Origin: Salinicoccus sp. YB14-2
GTDB taxonomy: Bacteria; Bacillota; Bacilli; Staphylococcales; Salinicoccaceae
Reading direction: 5' to 3'
Assembly (NCBI RefSeq): GCF_001265075.1
Contig: NZ_LFKO01000002.1
Coordinates: forward strand, 360,719 to 424,718
Length of the DNA stretch: 64,000 bases
The notes below the pieces were generated by a model. The model saw nothing but the letters and a program-made list of their open reading frames with translations. It was not told where the DNA came from and searched no databases. Of the stretch, positions 19,506 through 28,056 are shown in pieces. The stretch's first letter is position 1; every line of letters begins with the position of its first letter. Made by a program: the position numbers and the translations under genes.

Positions 19506-20216
19506 TTAACCTGCAAAAGGCAATGCTGCATCAAGGGCAACTTCAATCATTTCATTGAAAGTTGTCTGTCTTTCTTCACTTGATGTCGCTTCTCCTGTCA
19601 GTACGTGGTCGGATACCGTTAAAATCGCCAGAGCTCTTGCATCAAACTTTTTACTGATTGTAAAGAGTGCGGACGATTCCATTTCAAGAGCAAGCACGCC
19701 ATACTTAGCCATCATTTCTACATCGCCTTTTTCATCATAGAAAGAATCTGCGGTAAATACGTTACCAACTTTGACTCCCAGTCCTTTTTTCTTCGCTTCA
19801 TTGTAGCTGGAAAGAAGTAAATCAAAGTCGGATGTCGGTGCATAATCAAAGTTGCCAAACAATTTTCTGTTTTGGAAGGAGTCAGTCGATGCACTTTGTG
19901 CCAATATTACATCGCGGACTTTTACATCTTTTTGAATTGCACCGCACGTGCCGACACGAATAAGATTTTTAACGCCGTATTCTTCCATCAATTCATGGAT
20001 ATATATTGAAATTGAAGGTACACCCATACCTGTACCCTGTACAGAGATACGTTTACCTTTATAAGTTCCTGTAAAACCCAACATGTTTCTGACTTCGTTG
20101 TAGCAGGTAACGTCTTCAAGAAAATTCTCTGCAATATATTTTGCACGTAACGGGTCTCCCGGTAATAGGATTGTTTCTGCAATGTCACCTTGTTGCGCGT
20201 TAATATGAATACTCAT
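19506..20216 (-). CDS. deoD: Purine-nucleoside phosphorylase DeoD
   Basis: 236 residues, the hexameric PNP type that cleaves purine (deoxy)nucleosides with phosphate. Motifs: [14 protein letters not shown] near residue 20, [12 protein letters not shown] near 63, RVGTCGAI near 87, and EMESSALF plus the catalytic Asp in [10 protein letters not shown] near 200. AAGGAG precedes the ATG. It is followed by a strong terminator and preceded closely by crr-yozE, so it may share their transcript. Confidence 0.96.
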   Translation of the reverse strand: MSIHINAQQGDIAETILLPGDPLRAKYIAENFLEDVTCYNEVRNMLGFTGTYKGKRISVQGTGMGVPSISIYIHELMEEYGVKNLIRVGTCGAIQKDVKVRDVILAQSASTDSFQNRKLFGNFDYAPTSDFDLLLSSYNEAKKKGLGVKVGNVFTADSFYDEKGDVEMMAKYGVLALEMESSALFTISKKFDARALAILTVSDHVLTGEATSSEERQTTFNEMIEVALDAALPFAG

Positions 20217-20232
20217 TTTAAATCTCCTTTTG

Positions 20233-20454
20233 TCAGTGGTTTAACCAATTTTGATAGTCTTGATAAGAATCATCGAATGCACTTAATTTTAGATCAGGGT
20301 AAGGATTTCTTTCCAAATAATCACTAAGTTGATGGTAGGCAGTTTCTTGTTTGGGAAACATACTGTCTTTTCTGATATATTCACTTAAAATACCGATATC
20401 CGATTTTTCACCGGTCCGTATTTTAATATATTGGTAATATGAATAATCTTTCAT
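20233..20454 (-). CDS. yozE: YozE family protein (UPF0346)
   Basis: A 73-residue helical protein with a SAM-like fold in the family. The segment [18 protein letters not shown] matches YozE/UPF0346. Its ATG overlaps the crr stop by one base (TAATG). The role is unknown. Confidence 0.82.
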   Translation of the reverse strand: MKDYSYYQYIKIRTGEKSDIGILSEYIRKDSMFPKQETAYHQLSDYLERNPYPDLKLSAFDDSYQDYQNWLNH

Positions 20455-20960
20455 TAATTCACTTCAGCTTTGGCAACAACAGTCTGTGCACTGCTGACCT
20501 CTCCTGCATCGACAATTTCGAATGATTTTAATATGTCACTGTTCGTGATGATGACAGGTGAAATGGTGCTGTTGGCCTCTTTTGAAACAAGGTCCATATC
20601 AAAGGAGACAAGCTTATCCCCAACTTCGACACTGTCGCCTTCACTGACATGGCCAGTAAAGCCTTGTCCATCCATAGCCACCGTTTCAAGCCCGATATGA
20701 ATCAATAATTCAATACCATTTTCAGTTTTAATGCCGACGGCATGGTTTGTAGGGAAAACCTGCATAACTTCTCCTGCGACCGGTGAAACAACTTCACCAT
20801 CGGACGGTTCGATGCCAAATCCTTCTCCCATCATTTTCTCTGCGAATACAGGGTCCGGAATATCTTCCAGTTTTACGTATTTACCGTTAAATGGACTTTT
20901 AATTTCTAGTGAACTTTCAACAGGCGAATCTTCTTTTTTCCCAAATAAATTCTTGAACAT
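20454..20960 (-). CDS. crr: PTS glucose-type IIA component (Crr-like)
   Basis: 168 residues; a soluble IIA phosphocarrier that takes phosphate from HPr and passes it to a IIB domain. The two active-site His regions are clear: FPTNHAVGIKT (near 66) and LLIHIGLETVAMDGQGF (near 80, phosphorylated His). The C terminus has the usual beta-rich end. The start is the ATG at 20960, behind AGGAG at 9 bases; an in-frame TTG upstream touches that site. It stands apart from any IIBC gene, as in S. aureus. Confidence 0.93.
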   Translation of the reverse strand: MFKNLFGKKEDSPVESSLEIKSPFNGKYVKLEDIPDPVFAEKMMGEGFGIEPSDGEVVSPVAGEVMQVFPTNHAVGIKTENGIELLIHIGLETVAMDGQGFTGHVSEGDSVEVGDKLVSFDMDLVSKEANSTISPVIITNSDILKSFEIVDAGEVSSAQTVVAKAEVN

Positions 20961-20976
20961 GTGTATCAACTCCTAT

Positions 20977-21405
20977 TTAGTTATTAAAGTAATCTACGTA
21001 TTCTTTATACCCTTTTTCTTCAAGTTCATTCTTAGGTATAAAAGTTACTGCCGCAGAATTAATACAATAACGTAAACCGCCGAGTTCTTCCGGTCCGTCT
21101 TCAAACACATGTCCAAGGTGGCTGTCCGATTCTGTACTGCGTACTTCAGTCCTTCTCATGCCGAAAGAATCATCAAAATGTTCGGTGATATCATCAGAAG
21201 CACCTTTAGCAAAACTTGGCCAGCCGCATGAAGAGTGGAATTTATCTTTTGAAGTAAACAAAGGTTTTCCACTGAGCTTGTCGACATAGATGCCATCTTC
21301 GAAATGATCCCAATATTCATTTTGAAATGGCGGTTCAGTTCCCTGTTCTTTCATTACATTATATTCTGTTGACGTTAATTCATCAATTTTTTTTCTTATA
21401 CTCAT
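20977..21405 (-). CDS. msrB: Peptide methionine-(R)-S-oxide reductase
   Basis: 142 residues; reduces the R epimer of methionine sulfoxide. The typical [10 protein letters not shown], a [12 protein letters not shown] segment and [13 protein letters not shown] with the catalytic Cys are present. The two zinc CxxC pairs of many MsrBs are missing, which is the Bacillus/Staphylococcus type. The ATG overlaps the msrA stop by one base. Confidence 0.96.
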   Translation of the reverse strand: MSIRKKIDELTSTEYNVMKEQGTEPPFQNEYWDHFEDGIYVDKLSGKPLFTSKDKFHSSCGWPSFAKGASDDITEHFDDSFGMRRTEVRSTESDSHLGHVFEDGPEELGGLRYCINSAAVTFIPKNELEEKGYKEYVDYFNN

Positions 21406-21926
21406 TACGATTCACCCCAATGATTTTCTATAAATGCTTTACGTCCGGAACCTTTATAATATGCATTATAATGTCCCTGGTTCTTTTTGTAAAAATCCTG
21501 GTGTTCCTCTTCTGCCTCATAAAATGACTTCAGCGGTATAACAGGTGTATTGATTGGTTTATCAAAAACATTACTGTCATCCAGTTCCTCTATCACCTTT
21601 TCTGCTGTTTTCATCTGTTGTTCATCATGGTATAGGATTGCAGGCATGTACTGACTGCCGCGGTCGCCAAACTGTCCTTCAGTGTCAGTAGGATCAAATG
21701 TTTTAAAAAATATTTTCAAGATTTCCTCAAAAGAAATAATGTCTTCTTCATAGTCAATCTGTACAACTTCTATATGGCCGGTTGTCCCTGTACTTACTTG
21801 TGCATAAGTTGGATTGTCCACTTCACCGTTTGAATAACCTGAAATGACTGTATTAACGCCATCCCATTGATCAAAAGGTTTAACGAGACACCAGAAACAG
21901 CCGCCTCCCAATGTTGCTTTTGCCAA
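21405..21926 (-). CDS. msrA: Peptide methionine-(S)-S-oxide reductase
   Basis: 173 residues; reduces the S epimer of methionine sulfoxide. The active-site GGGCFWC lies at residues 7-13. [12 protein letters not shown] is also conserved. A TTG start at 21926 is chosen, with GAGGTG seven bases upstream. It is the first gene of an msrA-msrB pair that repairs oxidised methionine. Confidence 0.96.
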   Translation of the reverse strand: MAKATLGGGCFWCLVKPFDQWDGVNTVISGYSNGEVDNPTYAQVSTGTTGHIEVVQIDYEEDIISFEEILKIFFKTFDPTDTEGQFGDRGSQYMPAILYHDEQQMKTAEKVIEELDDSNVFDKPINTPVIPLKSFYEAEEEHQDFYKKNQGHYNAYYKGSGRKAFIENHWGES

Positions 21927-21937
21927 ATTACTTCACC

Positions 21938-22492
21938 TCAGTTTAAATTTTTAATAGAAAAATACCACGCATTATTCTGATAATCTATTTCATTAATATC
22001 CAATGATAAATCACTATAATCATCAAACAGTGACTTATCTATTACCAATGCTTTCGAGTCTGTGCTGAATAGGATACCCTCCGGAAGATCAGCACTTGTT
22101 CTTATTAAAGTGTACAGCATATCTTCCGTTAAAGGCAGCTGCCCCACAGAAATATCACTGATTTCAAATATGATGGTGCTGTCGGTTATTTGCGGACTCA
22201 GATTAAATGTCGTATCAAAATTCATGTTCAAATATTCATTCTCAGAGAAAAGTTCGATATCATTCTCATCAATGGAAACTTCGATATCATTTGCTGAGTC
22301 TTCCTGTAAAAATGAGTTCAGCAAAGTTTCTACCGTGTGGTTCTGCAGTATTACAACGTGTTCACCGGAAGTACCATCATTGTCACCTGTATCCACTGCG
22401 TCGTAGCTGCCCGATAAAAAAATATATAGTGAACCCAGTGTCAGAATATTAAGCAACAAAAGAATTATAAATAACCATTTCCAGATATTCAT
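21938..22492 (-). CDS. ypmS: YpmS family membrane-anchored protein (DUF2140)
   Basis: 184 residues with one N-terminal membrane segment (about 4-27) and an extracytoplasmic domain. The segment ISDISVGQLPLTEDMLYTLI and position beside dfrA identify the YpmS/DUF2140 family, of unknown function. The ribosome site is weak. It lies 12 bases after dfrA and is likely cotranscribed with thyA-dfrA. Confidence 0.8.
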   Translation of the reverse strand: MNIWKWLFIILLLLNILTLGSLYIFLSGSYDAVDTGDNDGTSGEHVVILQNHTVETLLNSFLQEDSANDIEVSIDENDIELFSENEYLNMNFDTTFNLSPQITDSTIIFEISDISVGQLPLTEDMLYTLIRTSADLPEGILFSTDSKALVIDKSLFDDYSDLSLDINEIDYQNNAWYFSIKNLN

Positions 22493-22504
22493 AGTTATTC
22501 TACT

Positions 22505-22981
22505 TTATAGATTTCTTTTTAGATGCATAAATTCATGTGCATATTTATTTTTGTCATCGACTGCCCCGGGAGTAATCTCTTCAATTTCCCATTCTGTTAC
22601 ATCATACTCCGGGAAAAAAGTGTCTCCAGCGAATGTTTCATGAATTTTTGTGATAAACATTTCATCTACAAGGTGCATGGTTTGTTCATAGACATTACTG
22701 CCGCCGAAAATAAAGACCTTTCCTTCCAGTTTTTCAATTTCTTCGATATCATGAATGATTTCGACACCATCAAAATTGAAATCTTTATTCCGTGTAAGTA
22801 CGACGTTTTTACGATTCGGCAATGGTTTCTTTAAAGTTTCCAATGTTTTACGGCCCATGACAATCGTATTGCCTTCAGTCAAATTTTTAAGATTTTTCAA
22901 ATCTGCCGGCAGATGCCATGGCATGTCACCATTGAAGCCAATTACATTTTGATTTGCATGTGCGACGATTAATGATACCAT
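22505..22981 (-). CDS. dfrA: Dihydrofolate reductase
   Basis: 158 residues; NADPH-dependent reduction of dihydrofolate, the target of trimethoprim. Motifs: NVIGFNGDMPWHLPADLK (with the catalytic Asp), VMGRKT and FIFGGSNVYEQ. The start is the ATG at 22981 behind AGGAGGA; upstream in-frame codons belong to the thyA-dfrA junction. Compared with S. aureus DHFR as I recall it, it carries Asn, Ile and Tyr at the places of His30, Leu40 and Phe98. It follows thyA in one operon, coupling folate use and regeneration. Confidence 0.96.
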   Translation of the reverse strand: MVSLIVAHANQNVIGFNGDMPWHLPADLKNLKNLTEGNTIVMGRKTLETLKKPLPNRKNVVLTRNKDFNFDGVEIIHDIEEIEKLEGKVFIFGGSNVYEQTMHLVDEMFITKIHETFAGDTFFPEYDVTEWEIEEITPGAVDDKNKYAHEFMHLKRNL

Positions 22982-22995
22982 TTTATTCCTCCTGA

Positions 22996-23949
22996 TCAAA
23001 CTGCAATTGCTGCTTTGATGTATGGATGGGATTCATAATCCACCACTTCAAAGTCTTCATATTCGATTTCAAATATGGATGCATCGCTGTTTATTTTTAA
23101 TGTTGGCGGTTCATAGCTGTCTCTTGACAGCTGTTGATCCACAGCCTCCAAATGATTGGAGTATATATGTGCGTCACCCATAGTATGCACTAATTCACCC
23201 GGTTCTAAACCACATTCTTTGGCGACCATCAAAAGCAACAGTGAATAACTCGCTATATTGAACGGAACGCCGAGAAATACATCTGCACTTCTTTGGTAAA
23301 GCTGCAGACTCAGTCTGCCGTCATTGACATAAAACTGGAAAAAGGAGTGACACGGCGGGAGTGCCATCGTATCAATCTCAGCAGGATTCCAGGCTGTGAC
23401 GATATGTCTTCTGGAATCAGGGTTGGTTTTAATAGATTCGATGACGTTTTTCAACTGGTCTGTCGATTGACCATCGGGACCGACCCAGTCCCTCCATTGT
23501 TTACCGTAGACATTGCCCAGGCTGCCGTATTTTTCACTGAATGTATCATCCGTCAGAATATTTTCTTTAAATTTATCCATTTCGGCTTTATACACTTCAT
23601 TGAACGTTTCGTCCTGAAGCGCCCTGCGTCCGAAATCAGTCATGTCCGGGCCATTATATTCATCAGACTCCACCCAGTTTTTAAAAGCCCATTCGTTCCA
23701 GATATTATTATTATACTCAAGTAAAAACTTTATATTCGTATCTCCGCGTATAAACCAGATGAGCTCTGTAGCAATCATTTTAAATAAAACTTTTTTTGTA
23801 GTGAGTAAAGGGAAACCTTCCGATAAATCAAAACGCATCTGATGTCCGAAAACAGAATATGTCCCCGTACCTGTGCGGTCATCTTTGAATGTGCCTGCTG
23901 ATTTGATCCGTTCAAGCAGCTGGTGATAGACCTTGTCAAAATTATTCAT
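22996..23949 (-). CDS. thyA: Thymidylate synthase
   Basis: 317 residues, the long ThyA type found in staphylococci; makes dTMP from dUMP with methylene-THF. Motifs: [13 protein letters not shown] near residue 24, RDWVGPDG in the species insert, the catalytic Cys in [32 protein letters not shown] and [16 protein letters not shown] precedes the ATG. First gene of thyA-dfrA-ypmS. Confidence 0.97.
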   Translation of the reverse strand: MNNFDKVYHQLLERIKSAGTFKDDRTGTGTYSVFGHQMRFDLSEGFPLLTTKKVLFKMIATELIWFIRGDTNIKFLLEYNNNIWNEWAFKNWVESDEYNGPDMTDFGRRALQDETFNEVYKAEMDKFKENILTDDTFSEKYGSLGNVYGKQWRDWVGPDGQSTDQLKNVIESIKTNPDSRRHIVTAWNPAEIDTMALPPCHSFFQFYVNDGRLSLQLYQRSADVFLGVPFNIASYSLLLLMVAKECGLEPGELVHTMGDAHIYSNHLEAVDQQLSRDSYEPPTLKINSDASIFEIEYEDFEVVDYESHPYIKAAIAV

Positions 23950-24027
23950 AATACCCCTCTTTTCTTTTTCACTAAACTTCTATATAATTGATTATGATAA
24001 TAAAATGATTACTTGGAGTGTTGACTC

Positions 24028-24099
24028 ATGGAAATGATACTTTCAATTGGATTGGCCCTGATGGCAGCATGGTTCGTTTCACTGTGCATTACTGAATAA
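24028..24099 (+). CDS. 23-residue hydrophobic peptide
   Basis: A plus-strand frame starts with ATG at 24028 and stops with TAA at 24097-24099. The peptide begins MEMILSIGLALM and has Trp, Cys and a C-terminal Glu; residues 4-21 form one membrane-spanning stretch. TTGGAGTG lies 9 bases upstream as ribosome site, a TATAAT at 23983-23988 could be the -10, and a strong terminator follows 11 bases after the stop. It is therefore a self-contained unit on the opposite strand to its neighbours. I do not recognise it. A small membrane peptide, a leader or an RNA-only gene are the alternatives. Confidence 0.5.
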   Translation: MEMILSIGLALMAAWFVSLCITE

Positions 24100-24110
24100 G
24101 ATAAAATGAT

Positions 24111-24138
24111 AACCAGGAATGGGATTCCTGGTTTTTTT
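24111..24138 (+). terminator. Strong terminator of the small plus-strand unit
   Basis: CCAGGAAT and ATTCCTGG flank a GGG loop, followed by seven T residues. The T-run is on the plus strand, so it mainly serves the 23-residue peptide transcript; on the minus strand the tail is weaker but may still serve brxA. Confidence 0.85.
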
Positions 24139-24574
24139 ATGAAATATTTTCGTCGAATGATTCTTTTATATCCATCATTATATCGTTGATATCCCGGCCT
24201 TCTATCTGCTCGCGGGGCATGAAATGAACAAGGTTTTTACCTTTGAATAAGGCGTATGAAGGGCTGGACGGTTCTTCACCGATAAACTCTCTCAGACGCG
24301 CAGTCGCCTCTCTGTCCTGACCTGCAAAAACTGTCGCTTTGTGATGCGGCTGCTTAGGGTTTTGCTCTGCGACTGTGACTGCAGCCGGACGAGCGAGACC
24401 CGCTGCACAGCCGCAGACACTGTTGATGACAAGAAAAGCTGTTTCATCTTCTTTCACAGTATCCATGAATTCATCTACCGTATCGGGTGTCGTCAAATCT
24501 TTAAAGTCACGGTTAGTCAGTTCATCTCGCATCGGCTTTGCAACTTCTTTCATGTACTCTTCATAAGGATTCAA
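24137..24574 (-). CDS. brxA: Bacilliredoxin BrxA/BrxB family protein
   Basis: 145 residues, thioredoxin-like fold. The [14 protein letters not shown] motif (near residues 52-65) holds the CGC active site, which removes bacillithiol from S-bacillithiolated proteins. TTG start at 24574, behind GGGAG; it nearly abuts the cvfC stop. The bacillithiol synthesis gene bshA is also in this window, which supports the pathway. Two paralogues exist in relatives, so brxA versus brxB is not certain. Confidence 0.9.
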   Translation of the reverse strand: MNPYEEYMKEVAKPMRDELTNRDFKDLTTPDTVDEFMDTVKEDETAFLVINSVCGCAAGLARPAAVTVAEQNPKQPHHKATVFAGQDREATARLREFIGEEPSSPSYALFKGKNLVHFMPREQIEGRDINDIMMDIKESFDENIS

Positions 24575-24575
24575 T

Positions 24576-25382
24576 TTATCTCTCCCTTTCCTGAATTTGC
24601 TTCCACACGCTTCCCATAGCTTCTTCGCCTTTTTCTATGCGTGCGATAGCAATTTCTTTTTGTAATCTGACATCATATTGCGAGTCATCCTGATATTCAT
24701 ACAAGTAAGGCAGGCTTTCCTTGTCGCCCACTTCGTAGATGAACATTGCAGCCCGCCAGCGGACGATTGGACTTCTGTCGTCAAGCAGCGGATAGATGTC
24801 ATTCAATCCTTCTTTCAGTCCCAAATCGCTGTATCCGTCACCTGCCGTTCTTCTGACAGGCACGGCTTTATCTTCCAGTCCTTTTTTCAAGTAAGGCAAT
24901 GTATCTTTATCCTCAATCATGGCAAGTAAGTATACCGCGGTCCGTCTGACCTGCATTTTTTCATCCTGGAGAGCCAGTTCAAGCAGTTCGTAATCATCTT
25001 TAGTCGGATTTTCCATATGGTCAAGCAGGTTCAGGCGCTCTTTCCAGTCTTCTGCATCTCTGAACTCCTGTACACTCAGTTTACGGTATTGTTTAGGAGA
25101 TGGTGGTTGTTTATTTTTTGCTTCTTCGACCAACTTGTCAAGGGTCTTCTCATCATAAAGAGCATTGATCTCTTCTATGACTTCGGTAAAGACTTCATCC
25201 GGTGTACCGTAACGCGTTGAATTTTGTTCCCACTTCCGGCCCATGATGATATTATCTTCAGGCAGCGTGGCTTCCTCGACCGCATTTACGAACCTGTCAT
25301 CCAGTTGTTTTCTGTGTTCACTGCCGTCATTAAGCTTAATCTGATAAGGTATTCCTTTAAAAGTCAGTACCTGGACATTCAC
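24576..25382 (-). pseudogene. cvfC: cvfC, distal part (HEAT-repeat region) after a frame break
   Basis: Frame of about 268 residues matching the distal three-quarters of S. aureus conserved virulence factor C: QVLTFKGIPYQIKLND at the start, several HEAT-like repeats (DEKMQVRRTAVYLLAMIED, then DKAVPVRRTAGD, then DRSPIVRWRAAMFIYEVGD) and a GSVWKQIQ end. The proximal part is in another frame just upstream. Reading through with one extra A in the A9 run at 25410-25418 joins the two and adds PINNSPYGEVN, aligning with S. aureus. A GTG at 25382 could start it alone but has only a weak ribosome site. Both halves look under selection, so slippage or a sequencing error is likelier than true decay. Confidence 0.8.
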
Positions 25383-25402
25383 TTCCCCATAGGGAGAATT
25401 AT

Positions 25403-25690
25403 TTATTGGTTTTTTTTTACATCGGAATCAGTGTTGTCTGCATTAAAAGTGTTTTCTATTTCAGGAATCAGTGTTTCCCAGTCAGCTTTAGGTGACTTGT
25501 CCACCGAAATGAAATTCATTGCATGAAAGACACTTGTAACATCTTCAAGTTCCAATACTCTGTTAATGAATTCAGGCGCTTCATCAGAAGCTTTTCTGTA
25601 TGTCGCTGATTTCATATCCTCTTTCTCTTCACTCACAGTGATTTTCATAGTATTGGGGCTTGGTGTTGGTTCAATTCTTATAATTTCCAT
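25403..25690 (-). pseudogene. cvfC: cvfC, proximal part (Nfu N-terminal-like domain) before a frame break
   Basis: 95 residues, beginning MEIIRIEPTPSPNTMKI, which matches the N terminus of S. aureus CvfC and the Nfu/NifU N-terminal domain; FHAMNFISVDKSPKADWE is also typical. After KK the frame runs into NQ and stop, just behind a run of nine A (25418-25410 on the minus strand). The product joined at that run would be about 371 residues, the normal CvfC length. AGGAGG lies before the ATG, overlapping the stop of the zinc-finger gene. CvfC affects virulence gene expression in S. aureus; its mechanism is unknown. Confidence 0.85.
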
Positions 25691-25703
25691 TTAATAAATC
25701 CTC

Positions 25704-25877
25704 CTATTGTAATTGATTGCCGTGGCTGCGGATTTTCAGACCGACAGAACACTGGCTGATGCAAAATTTATGTGCACTCGTGTGATTTTCGCGGTCACGG
25801 TTTAATTTTTTCAATAAACAGCCATGACAATATTTTTGTTCAAGTTGGTTGATTTTATATAATGTTTCCTGTTTCAT
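25704..25877 (-). CDS. Small zinc-finger domain protein
   Basis: 57 residues, starting at ATG 25877 behind a perfect AAGGAGG and ending at TAG 25704. It has CHGC near residues 17-20 and CISQC near 39-43, with His between, a zinc-finger pattern of a small family known in Bacillales and staphylococci. Its stop overlaps the ribosome site of cvfC, so the two are coupled. Function is unknown. Confidence 0.88.
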   Translation of the reverse strand: MKQETLYKINQLEQKYCHGCLLKKLNRDRENHTSAHKFCISQCSVGLKIRSHGNQLQ

Positions 25878-25895
25878 CTTCAACCTCCTTAATTA

Positions 25896-25901
25896 ATTAT
25901 A
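25896..25901 (-). promoter_or_regulatory. Possible -10 element ahead of the zinc-finger gene
   Basis: Minus strand TATAAT (25901-25896), about 20 bases before the ATG, with only a T-rich -35 region. It could start a zinc-finger-cvfC-brxA transcript. Confidence 0.3.
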
Positions 25902-25937
25902 CAGAAAAGCACGAGATAAAAAAAGAAATGACTTTCA

Positions 25938-26333
25938 TCAATCCTTCGTGAACTTATAAAGTGCTTCTTTCGCAAGATGATCCGCTGATTTGTTTCTGTT
26001 TCTCGGCGTATGGCTGACCAGAAACAGATCAAATTGCGCAGATTTCTTGCGGACACTGTTGAAATACCGTTGAAACTTTTTATTTTTAACAAAATATCTG
26101 TCAAAGCTGTCACTGATTATTTTTGAATCAGTATGTATGATAACAGATGTGATATTTAATGTAATTGCCTCATCGACAGCTTTATCGAGTACTGCCCACT
26201 CCGCTTCATGATTATCGAGTGCACCAAGATCAAATTTAAATTCATGCCTTATGTTTTCATCGTTGATGACTGCAGCTCCCGCAGCATATACAGGATTTTG
26301 CCTTGCTGCTGCATCAATATATATAAGTGCCAT
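25938..26333 (-). CDS. RNase HI family protein
   Basis: 131 residues with an RNase H fold. Candidate catalytic residues: Asp in YIDAAARQN, Glu in NHEAEWAVL, Asp in IIHTDSKI and Asp in KSADHLAKEA. The first motif has Ala where classical RNase HI has Gly-Ser. It lacks the E. coli basic handle. Related small RNase HI-like proteins in Firmicutes degrade RNA in RNA-DNA hybrids or are of unclear activity. AGGAGGG precedes the ATG; it follows the exonuclease gene by nine bases. Confidence 0.85.
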   Translation of the reverse strand: MALIYIDAAARQNPVYAAGAAVINDENIRHEFKFDLGALDNHEAEWAVLDKAVDEAITLNITSVIIHTDSKIISDSFDRYFVKNKKFQRYFNSVRKKSAQFDLFLVSHTPRNRNKSADHLAKEALYKFTKD

Positions 26334-26342
26334 ATTGCCCTC

Positions 26343-27215
26343 CTATATATTTAAAGTATGCATATATTTTTGAGTAATCCGAAGATCATGGTCAATCAAT
26401 GTCTGGTCGAATTTCTCTTTATCGATAATCAATTTGCGATGGTCCAAATATTCGTCATGTGAGAATTCTACATCCGTAATGATTTTGGCCAGCTTATGAG
26501 ACATCCGAAGAGAGGACATATCATTCAATATTTTTGTTTGAAGTCCAATGCTGAGTGAACCGATATTTTCAATGATGTTTTCAACATTGTTATATTCCCT
26601 GATCAGTTTCAATGCAGTTTTTTCACCGATTCCTTTTACGCCGTAGTAACCATCTCCGGAATCGCCCATCAGCGCTTTGACATCCACGAACTGTTCTGGT
26701 GTGATGTCATATTCTTCAATAAAGTTCTGTTCGTTATAATGATGATATTCAGTAAACCCTTTTTTAGTCAGCCATATATCATTATTCTTTCCAAGCAGCT
26801 GCAGCAGGTCCCGGTCACCGCTCACAAAAATAAGATTATCATAATTTACCGCAAGCGTCCCGATGATATCATCCGCTTCATAGCCGTGTATCCCCAGCTG
26901 ATAAAAGCCCATATCATGGATGATCTCTTTGACGTAGTCAAATTGCGGAATCATCTCTTTGGGCGGTGCTGTCCGGTTTGATTTATAGTCTTTGAACCAC
27001 TCATTACGAATCGTCTCTTTCCCCATGTCCCATGTGATGACCATATTTTCAGGACGGGTGAGTTCAACCAGTTTCATCGTATGTCTGATGAGACCCTGGA
27101 TGCCGTTGGTCGGAATGTTTTTATTGTTGACCATGAACTGGTTTCTGAAACTCGTTGCATAAAAATGCCGGAATAATAATGCCATGCCGTCTATTACCAA
27201 AGTTTTATCTTTCAT
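26343..27215 (-). CDS. 5'-3' exonuclease (flap endonuclease-like)
   Basis: 290 residues, like the 5' nuclease domain of DNA polymerase I encoded alone (B. subtilis YpcP type). Motifs: TLVIDGMALLFRHFYA, KDYKSNR, GYEADDIIGTLA, VSGDRDLLQLL and the helix-hairpin-helix LMGDSGDGYYGVKGIGEKTA. It would remove RNA primers and flaps. The start is the ATG at 27215 behind GGAAGGTG; codons further upstream lie inside the sulfurtransferase gene, with which it overlaps by 11 bases. Confidence 0.93.
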   Translation of the reverse strand: MKDKTLVIDGMALLFRHFYATSFRNQFMVNNKNIPTNGIQGLIRHTMKLVELTRPENMVITWDMGKETIRNEWFKDYKSNRTAPPKEMIPQFDYVKEIIHDMGFYQLGIHGYEADDIIGTLAVNYDNLIFVSGDRDLLQLLGKNNDIWLTKKGFTEYHHYNEQNFIEEYDITPEQFVDVKALMGDSGDGYYGVKGIGEKTALKLIREYNNVENIIENIGSLSIGLQTKILNDMSSLRMSHKLAKIITDVEFSHDEYLDHRKLIIDKEKFDQTLIDHDLRITQKYMHTLNI

Positions 27216-28056
27216 TGAAATGTACACCTTCCAAAGTATTTGGCGATGTTTCCACTGTGTTGGAATCATCTGTAATCCACTCGGAGAAACTGCCTGTATA
27301 GACTTTAACGTTGATGCCGTTGTGATAGAGCAGTGTGAACATCGGTGTCGCACTCATCCCTGAGCCGCAGTAGACAATCACTTCATCATACGCTTTGAAT
27401 TTCGCGAGTGCATGATCCATCGCTCCAAGGTCCAGCAGTCCGTCTTTATATATCAGACTGTTCGGAATGTTGACCGCACCGGGAATGTGGCCCTTCTTAT
27501 AATCGATCGGCTCTGTGATGCCGAGGTATCTGTCTTCGCTCCTGACATCGATGAGCAGTACGTTCTGCTTGATTTTCTGTTCCAGTGCTTCCATGGAATA
27601 ATGGATGTCACGCTTGAATACCGACTCGGCAGAATCAAACTGGATCGGCAATTCCACATCCGCTTCATGAAACTCACCGGAGTGTTCTCTTATGACATTC
27701 AGATCATCATTAAATAAATAAACGTCATATCCATACAGCAGAAAAAGGTAATATAAGCGCGTATGGAAGAAGCTGTTGTCATCTGCAAACAGCAGCAGTT
27801 CATATTGACCGTCATCGGACAGTGTACTGTACAGCTTATCAATGACGCTCTGATCCGGTAAGGGGTGCCTGCCTTCGTTGAAGCCGTCAAATTTAAACAT
27901 GAATGGCATCTGTGGTATATGAACAGCCCCCGTCATTTCATCTGACTGCACGAGGCGTTCTGATTCATCGAACTGATCCATGATGTTCCGACAGTCTACG
28001 AGTATCGCCTCCGCTTTATCCAATCTGTTCAAATCTGTTCTATTAATAATTGACAT
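27205..28056 (-). CDS. Two-domain sulfurtransferase (rhodanese)
   Basis: 283 residues: an inactive N-terminal rhodanese domain and an active C-terminal one with the Cys loop YCGSGMSATP near residue 231. KKGHIPGAVNIPNS is the usual strand before it. Thiosulfate or 3-mercaptopyruvate is the likely sulfur donor. The ATG directly follows the dynamin gene stop, behind GGGTGAT. Confidence 0.88.
   Translation of the reverse strand: MSIINRTDLNRLDKAEAILVDCRNIMDQFDESERLVQSDEMTGAVHIPQMPFMFKFDGFNEGRHPLPDQSVIDKLYSTLSDDGQYELLLFADDNSFFHTRLYYLFLLYGYDVYLFNDDLNVIREHSGEFHEADVELPIQFDSAESVFKRDIHYSMEALEQKIKQNVLLIDVRSEDRYLGITEPIDYKKGHIPGAVNIPNSLIYKDGLLDLGAMDHALAKFKAYDEVIVYCGSGMSATPMFTLLYHNGINVKVYTGSFSEWITDDSNTVETSPNTLEGVHFNER

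Noticed and set aside
26343-27353. Longer 336-residue form of the 5'-3' exonuclease
   Set aside because: The extra 46 residues lie inside the sulfurtransferase gene in another frame and look non-coding (Cys/Ser/His-rich); the ATG at 27215 has a ribosome site and family-like start.
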